This document shows positions 63,106 through 64,000 of a DNA stretch of 64,000 bases, piece by piece (the stretch's first letter is position 1; every line of letters begins with the position of its first letter). The translations under genes and the position numbers were made by a program. The notes under the pieces are model-generated. The model saw only the letters and a program-made list of their open reading frames with translations. It had not been told where the DNA came from and did no database searches. Source of the stretch: Spongilla lacustris. Lineage: Eukaryota; Porifera; Demospongiae; Spongillida; Spongillidae. Location: the NCBI GenBank assembly GCA_949361645.1, contig OX442430.1, positions 7,550,351 to 7,614,350 of the forward strand, written 5' to 3'.

Positions 63106-64000
63106 ACCTTTTGGGACTCACCTGTGCCTTCTCCTTGTATAATACTGAAGTCCGTTAATTTATTATAAATGCAGCTCAAATGTTGTTAAAATTTCATTCT
63201 TGTACTCCAGGACTGCAGTAAGATTTAATTAATTGGGATCAAATCTAAGCTTTGATGTTATAAAAGATAGCTTTGTGCAAATAATGCATCATGGAGCAAA
63301 CAACTGGGAGACAGTCTCTACTTTTGGTGCCAAGAACCATCACATATTTATATATATGCCGGACAGCATGTTTTGTTTTATCTATGATCACACCCATCTA
63401 TTGCTGCAGATCAAATCTGTGCACTGATGCACAGCAATCAACCTACAATCACAGTCCACCATGCCAATGTGGGTAAGCAGATGAATGGGCATGCATGACT
63501 GTGGTGTATATGCCATTGCCTTTGCTACCAGCCTGTGCTATGGCCAAGATGGTGATGCCCATTCAGTATGACAGGATAAAGATGAGGCAGTATCTAGTAG
63601 AATGGAAGCTCAAAAGATGATTCCTTTTCCCATGCAGTGCTTATGAGGAGAAAAGTCAGAAGTTTGTGAGTGATGAGGATATATATATATATATATATAA
63701 TATATATATATATACATATATTACCATTGCAGAGGACCAGAGTCAGCACTTATGATACAGTGTGATGGATGTTGTGACTGGTAACATAAGGAGTGTGAGC
63801 AATCCATCCCACAAAGAGCACATGCATGCACCCAGGTCTTCCTGATTTATCTCGTTAGAATCATGCACTTGCATGCATGTTGGATTAATTTTTGGCAAGA
63901 TAGCCCGGGATAAATTTTGGCTGCCAAAATTTATCCGTGGGCCTAGGATAAATTTTTGGTAGGATCGCCACGACTGGGCAGACCAGCAGGGCTGGGGGTG
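63106..64000. other. Window end, no gene recognised
   Basis: Contains an (AT)n run (63681-63720) and, at 63890-63970, repeated GATAAATTTT(T)GG motifs in both orientations. No supported exon. Confidence 0.5.

Overview
The window is nuclear DNA from a multicellular animal. The genes are split by many GT-AG introns and encode animal-specific products: a Rab11-FIP, an NHERF-type PDZ protein, a CSP/DNAJC5 cysteine-string protein, a GABA-B-like class C receptor and an Ig-domain receptor. Gene density is high, and microsatellites, minisatellites and foldback MITEs fill most introns. An invertebrate, possibly a sponge or another early-branching animal, fits best, but the species cannot be fixed from sequence alone. 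Two 200-N placeholders (4987-5186 and 38834-39033) are scaffold joins, and each cuts genes.

Layout, left to right. 826-4986 (-) is the 3' part of a Rab11-FIP gene. 8055-13677 (-) is a complete nine-exon type I membrane receptor with Ig-like domains. 15237-19481 (+) is NTHL1, a base-excision-repair glycosylase. 20066-34188 (-) is a complete 29-exon TGFBRAP1/Vps3 gene (CORVET tethering complex) with a U2 snRNA-like gene in one intron. 34408-36322 (+) is a one-PDZ NHERF-like protein that shares a 219-bp divergent promoter region with TGFBRAP1. 37907-38407 (-) is the last exon of a DNAJC5-like gene. 39942-44112 (-) is the 5' half of a HELZ/MOV10-like gene with CCCH fingers. 57857-60145 (+) is an intronless GABA-B-like receptor. 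All exon models were built by hand from splice sites and reading phase. For the Ig receptor, NTHL1, TGFBRAP1 and the PDZ protein every junction keeps frame from start to stop.

The most unusual object is 46913-57310: a 10.4-kb composite mobile element with 3,590-bp inverted arms, sitting inside a (GTGC)n microsatellite that it splits. Each arm carries a two-exon DD(35)E integrase gene. Convergent with it is the 3' part of a HECT E3 ubiquitin-ligase gene. The left copy of the ligase is a SAM domain fused to the HECT C-lobe by an internal deletion. The right copy keeps the HECT N-lobe but no visible SAM. A second element (51360-52742, CAGTGCCAAA ends) is nested inside and splits a (GA)n tract in the same way.

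Other mobile DNA includes two near-perfect 0.8-kb palindromes of one family in two introns (plus a remnant), a palindrome at 45140-45990, a TA-flanked 558-bp MITE, and a MITE family with copies at both ends of the window. Known functions point to unrelated housekeeping and membrane genes (endosomal trafficking, DNA repair, signalling) rather than one pathway. Rab11-FIP, TGFBRAP1/Vps3, the NHERF-like scaffold and DNAJC5 all concern membrane traffic, but nothing here shows that they are co-regulated.
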